Assembly: GCA_014529385.2 (NCBI GenBank)
Contig: CM043962.1
Location: 123,308,470 to 123,372,469 of the forward strand
Source of the DNA: Adiantum capillus-veneris
Taxonomy: Eukaryota > Streptophyta > Polypodiopsida > Polypodiales > Pteridaceae
Direction of reading: 5' to 3'
Length of the DNA stretch: 64,000 bases
The notes under the pieces were generated by a model. It was given only the letters and a program-made list of their open reading frames with translations, was not told the origin of the DNA and did no database searches. The translations under genes and the position numbers were made by a program. Of the stretch, positions 59,568 to 64,000 are shown one piece after another. Each line of letters starts with the position of its first letter. The first letter of the stretch is position 1.

Positions 59568-62440
59568 TATGGCTTCACGCAAGGATCAGTCGACTCCCTC
59601 TGCATCTGGAGATGCGGGTGGGGATCACAAGAAAGATTATGGCAGAGTATGGCCCACCTCGGCCTACTCAGGCGGAGCGAAGAGAGATGGTCAAACCGGC
59701 CCGTAGGGCGGTAGGCGTTGGCTTTCACCCGAAATTCTTTACTTTAAACACACACACAGAGCACTTTGCAAAGAGAACCTGCGACGGGAGTTAACACTTG
59801 AATACACACACGGCTCGGAAGCTAGAATGCTCCGAGCAGACGCCGACAACCTGTAGGCCCCAAAATCGGCGCCCCTTTCGGTATTTCTTTATTCTTTAGG
59901 AGGGTAAATTACAAGGTAAGGTCCTGGGAATCCTTCACGTGTATCCACCTAGATACCATTTGATTTGGCCAAATTTCGGCAGCATAACAACCCCAAAACT
60001 TGCGCGAAACCAATTCCCCTGCTGGAACTCGCTTGCACTGTCGTATACCCTCTGATTCCTGTCCAAAAACAGTAAATTCAGCACGCTGTATTTACTGGTT
60101 TTTGCCCTGTTTTCAGCCCCAAACAGTCCCCTAACTGTCCTCTGCCAGTGGGGCACGATTCCCAATGGTCCTGGCGTCCGTACGGCTGAAAAACAGTGAA
60201 TTTACAACGCATACACAGCGCTGATTTTGCACCTGAACGGTGAGGTTATCACCCTCACCAGTGCCTGCTTTGGAGCAGCAGTTAGCTACCCCTGTTCCTG
60301 CTCAAAGAGGCTCTTGCCTCAGCACAAAAGCATGAACCCACACAACTGTACATCAGTCAAATGAGGAGCCCTCTTGTGGGGCATCACATAACTGCACGTA
60401 GGGGAGAGAGAGAGCAGTGTGTAGTGTGCAGGGCATCACTCCTAGCACCACATTGTAGGCCTCTCCCAGCTTAAAAATCAGCGCCCATTTTTCTGCAAGA
60501 GGAAAGTTCACGAAAATGTGACACTTGGCGCATTTTCAAGCATTTTCTCGTTTCGGGTTCGCCATTTAAAAATATCCCAACCGACGCGTCAGTTGACTTC
60601 GCGGCAGAGTTGTAAAATGTTCCCCTAGTCATACCGGAGGTAATGACGCGAACACATTTCCCGGCCCAAAATAGCAGTTCCCTAAATTTTAGGAGATGCT
60701 TCCGTTGGGCTCCCACTGGTCTTCTGACCATCTATCCTCATTGGGACCGCATCCAAAAGTGCAATGTGGCCCAACTGTCGGATACTTTCTGTTGGTAGTC
60801 CCACCTTGACTTTACGCCTTAATTGAGTTCACTTCCTAGTATCCACCAACTTGCTAAGTGCGACGGGGGGACCTATATGATCTTGCTCTGAGCCTAGACA
60901 TCCTCTTACCATACGAATTCTAGTGCCGACCACTTCCCGTCTGCGGGTGAATCTACCGTTCACATTGGCCATACAATGTCCGACCGTTTGCTACTTCAAA
61001 AAGAGGGTCTCAAAACAAATAAAATAAACCCCATTGGAAAGAAACCAACAACCAAGGTTAGCAGTTGCCACATCTCTATGACATGGTTAATAACTGCCAC
61101 GTCCTCGTGACAGATGGAGCGTCGTCTATTGATCGGCGATGCAACAAAGATGATGCTCAATTTTGCGGAGGACCCAAAATTTGCAAAATATATGAGCGAG
61201 ACTTCTTCTCAGGAAGTGCACGAGCAGTGGCAGAAAACCACTACACTACCCTCGAAACCCACTCTCAAGAAACCTTCTGCTCACAATAAATATTCAGAGA
61301 AGGAATTAGAAGAGGGGGTTGATGCATGGATTGCTCAGCTTTTTGACGCGCAAAAGAAAGCCAAAAAGCAGGGCAAAAAGCAGAAGAAAGGCACTGACTT
61401 CCCGGGTTATTTGGGTTGTCAGTCGACATTTGACAAAGCAAAGAAACAGAAGAAGCATGTTCACTTTGAAGGGGTACCCAGTTCTTCTTCTTCTTCTTCT
61501 TCTTCTGACAGTTCTTCTAGCTCTTCAGATTCAAGAGAAGAAGACAGAAAAGGCAAAAAGCGAAGCAAGAAACAACGCTTCGGAAAGGGTAAGAAAAAGG
61601 CAAAGAATTCTAAATCTCGCCCAGTGACTAACAGTTCCACTTTGGACTCCTCTACAGACAGTTCAGACTCCAACGACGGAAACTTTTATGCGAACAAGAA
61701 GAATTTTTATAAAGCCAACTTGTACGACTTTCTACAAGATAAAAGCAAGAGAGTCCGAGAGTTTAAGGAAGGTGGACACTCGATCAAATTTGATACTTTT
61801 TCAGGATACTCAGATGCTTCGAAGGCTGTCTTTTATAAAGCAATTTGACATCGCTTTCGCAAGAGGACACTACTCAGAGCACTCCAAGATTCGGAGAGCT
61901 GCCTCTTACTTTAAGAGGAATGCTCGCACTTGGTGGTCCACGCTTCTTTTAAACAAGACTAGGCTAGTTAAATGGCTGAAATTTAAGAAGCTTTTTATTT
62001 CTTCTTGGTTGACGCAAGAGTATGAACGCAATATACGAGCTGCTTGGAACCATCTTCGTATGACCAAGAAAGATACAATAAATGCTTACTGTGAGAGATT
62101 CTGGAGCTCTTTTCTACCCGCCTCTTCATTCAAGAAGATCTCGTTCAGAGAACAGATTGAGCAGTTCACCTTGGGTCTACCTACAAAGATCCGAGATCAC
62201 TGCTTGGACCAGAAGTCCGCTTATATTCAGGAGTTGATGAGTCATGCGAAGCAGGGCTTTGCCATTCACTCTGGCAATCTGACCTACCCCACGAATGAGG
62301 ACATGACACAACGAGCTGAACAAACTTCTGGGAATGAAAGTAGAAAGAAAAGGAGCAACCTAGAGAAAAAGGATGCACGACCCAAGCTTACTCCCCGGGA
62401 GCCAGCTCGATTCATCAAGGAGGGGAAGTGCACAGAATGA
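59568..62440 (+). pseudogene. Gag of gypsy element E, split by an LTR
   Basis: The start is ATG 59568 (MASRKDQSTPSASGDAGGDH); one frame slip follows at about 59635. After the insertion the frame continues from 61118 with an acidic-basic region, KKAKKQGKKQKK, a Ser-only stretch then Asp/Ser repeats (61480-61530), and Lys-rich SKKQRFGKGKKKAKNSK. A one-base slip near 61830 leads to the capsid-like domain: RRAASYFKRNARTWWSTLL, FKKLFISSWLTQEYERN, FTLGLPTKIRDHCLD. The end is Lys/Arg-rich, without a zinc knuckle that I can see. The phosphorylatable Ser/Asp block is unusual for a gag. Confidence 0.8.
59686..61117 (-). mobile_element. 1.4-kb LTR inserted in gag, GATGG at both ends
   Basis: GATGG at 59686-59690 and 61113-61117 brackets 1422 bp. 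On the minus strand the insert starts TGTCACGAGGACGTGG and contains AATAAAGAAATACCGAAAGG followed by GGCGCC and TTTGGGGCC. The gag frame is continuous across the site when one copy of GATGG is counted. The 3' terminus reads GGTTTGA rather than ending CA, so one terminal base may have mutated. It is a solo LTR of a family related to but longer than E. Confidence 0.82.
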
Positions 62441-62564
62441 TAAGGACGACGACAGGCCTGAGAGTTCGAGAGCAGCTGAGGAACGTGGACAAAAGGCAAG
62501 ATGAAAACAGGAGTGGTTCCAGATTGTGTGGGTACCGATCCCAACACCATGGACGAGAGTACAG

Positions 62565-62900
62565 AACTTTGCCAGGGTTGGGGTAAAGTAAAAGATCAAG
62601 AGGCACTGATCTTCTTTGATGGAGGAGCCAAGGCAAACTTCATTTCACCAGAATTGACGACGCGGCTCGAGATCATTCCCAATCGGATGGGACCACTTGC
62701 GGAGGCAGTTCTAGCGGCACCCAGCAGGGACGTAGGCATTACACCTGTCATTGGCAAACTTCGGTTGCATTGTCAGGGGTATTCGGGGCATGAGGACTTC
62801 TTCATAATACCTTTGTAGGGTTGTGATGATCTCTTAGGGATTCCCTGGTACCACAAGAACAACGCCGTGGTCGATTATCGGGCAAGGAAAGCGACATTGA
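62565..62900 (+). pseudogene. Gypsy protease remnant, element E
   Basis: EALIFFDGGAKANFISPELT holds the active site as D-G-G (usual D-S/T-G-A). Later, after a stop at 62819, GCDDLLGIPWYHKNNAVVDY matches the second protease block. The reading changes to another element at about 62900. Confidence 0.8.
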
Positions 62901-62914
62901 CTACAGAGACGAGA

Positions 62915-63960
62915 GCAATCGCTACCGCCTTGTTGAGATCGATTGGATCGAGGACCTCGACATCGTACTTGATATACTCGTCCAATCCAAAGAGAAAAGC
63001 CTCTTTGCGCTCATCATCCGATTTTCGTAATTGAGTGCCTAGCTACAAAACACGATTAGAAAAATACATGACTGGCATACCATTTTGTTTGAGAGAGCGT
63101 CAATCGTCTTTCAATCGTGCAAGGTACTGAGGTGGCATAAACCGCGCCTTGAGCTTGTCTTGGAAATCACCCCAATCGAAGGAAAGGGGCGTGAATCCGT
63201 CGGCTTCCTCTAGGTGCGCGGCTAGCTGTGCCTCTTGCCATGCGTGGTACCAATTAATGGCATCACCGGCAAGGTACATAGCTGCCGTCAAAACTTTGCT
63301 ATTTCCTGTCTTCTTAGTTGTCGCAATATAAGCATTAAATTGATGCAACCACGAATAAATAACCGTAGCATCCATCTTACCGTCATACTTACGAAAAATC
63401 AACTTCTCTGTGACTGGATGGTTGGAATCCGCGTCGTGGCTTGCGCCACTTGAGGAACTCCCATGACCTTTGGGTGGTTCGGTCTTCAAGGCTAGGAGTT
63501 AGGCAAGCAATTCTTGAGTGCGTAGCTCCCTAAACCGGCTCGCGTTCGAAAGCAAGGCGCTTGTCTTCTTGTTGTGCGGCAAGTCTGGCGTTTCTTTCGT
63601 TACGCTCGCGGTCCTTGGCTACTTGCTCAGGGTCCTTAGCTGCTTGTTCTTCAGCAAGTCTTGCAATTCTTTCGTCGCGTTCACGGTCCCTAGCTTCTTG
63701 TTGTTCTGCTTTGCTTGCGAGTCGTGCCAATGCAACTCGATTCGTTTCTTGTTGTTGTGCCATCATCTCCAACATCGACTTGACCATCATCTCCATAAAA
63801 TGAGTGCAACTCATGGCGTAGATGGCGAAGGGGGAGGGTCGAAAAAGTTTCCTGGTGGGAAAAAATCTTCGCCGCTTCTCTCATGCTCATCACCTGTATG
63901 CAAATTATCCATTCCGCTTCGGGTGACGACCATCCACTATGATCTTTGGTTCTTAAGTTC
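62915..63960 (-). pseudogene. Gypsy gag of a further element, minus strand
   Basis: Frames 63530-63814 and 63100-63489, then on to about 62915 past two stops. The first is a Gln/Arg/Glu coiled coil (ARLAEEQAAKDPEQVAKDRE). The second has EKLIFRKYDGKMDATVIYSW, LAGDAINWYHAWQEAQ and DWGDFQDKLKARFMPPQY, the retrotransposon-gag domain. The continuation has RKSDDERKEAFLFGLDEYIK. It faces element E head to head (tail of gag meets protease). Confidence 0.82.
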
Positions 63961-64000
63961 AAGAGGAACTTGGGTTCTTGACGGTCTTGGTTCTTGGGCT

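Larger units (their letters stand above)
58823..62900 (+). mobile_element. Gypsy element E: LTR, primer site, gag, protease; truncated
   Basis: The LTR is 58823-59496 (674 bp, TGTCAC to GTTACA) and the primer site TGGTATCAGAGCAC is at 59498-59511. Gag starts at 59568, is interrupted by another LTR (59691-61112), and resumes to 62440. Protease follows at 62565-62890. The element stops near 62900, where an opposed gag begins; RT, integrase and the second LTR are absent from the window. Confidence 0.85.

Overview
This is nuclear DNA of a land plant with a large, repeat-loaded genome. The evidence is plant-type Ty1/copia and Ty3/gypsy retrotransposons primed by initiator tRNA-Met, an L1-type LINE with a DUF4283-like/zinc-knuckle ORF1, very long (CT)n and (TG)n tracts, and one spliced nuclear gene. 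A PPR-gene scrap at 7392-7631 carries a TY-x-CILKAC signature familiar from seed-free plants such as ferns, lycophytes and mosses, so I lean weakly towards a fern-like genome. Nothing looks prokaryotic or organellar.

Layout. 1-5900: short copia-type LTR remnants (a TRIM-like miniature element at 1-595, an orphan LTR plus primer site at 808-1035) and a 1.3-kb unit present twice in tandem. 6000-8000: a dispersed repeat (called R here) with the PPR scrap. 7986-12249: decayed copia element on the minus strand. 12250-18128: mostly unassigned, with a gene-like coding fragment (15932-17330, minus) split by a 478-bp MITE, a Z-DNA-prone tract, and a second short LTR with primer site. 18190-19453: more R repeat. 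19454-33330: a 13.9-kb insertion bounded by a 22-bp duplication. It contains a Tat-lineage gypsy element on the minus strand (gag-PR-RT-RH-archaeal-type RH-INT), an inverted 1.5-kb copy of its 5' end on the plus strand, a third LTR copy, and a decayed short-LTR element on the minus strand. 33332-37050: three direct R copies. 38986-40109: the 3' exons of a MTG1/YlqF-type (DAR GTPase) gene on the minus strand, the only clear host gene. 40400-64000: a dense nest of LTR elements and a LINE. It holds a complete copia element with a GATAC target-site duplication (42081-47317), a 6-kb LINE (minus), a solo LTR with an AGTCT duplication, a gypsy element whose gag is interrupted by another LTR, and a final gypsy gag on the minus strand.

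How the parts relate. Almost all coding capacity is retrotransposon gag-pol, and most copies are broken by frameshifts, stops or lost catalytic residues. The GTPase gene is cut off upstream of its G2/G3 exons by the nest that starts near 40400; its missing exons are not visible in the window. The observations I rate highest are a pair of gap-free alignable 70-codon reading frames between primer site and gag in the Tat element, present in both copies, and a short core around GGGGCGCC shared by five otherwise different gypsy LTRs.
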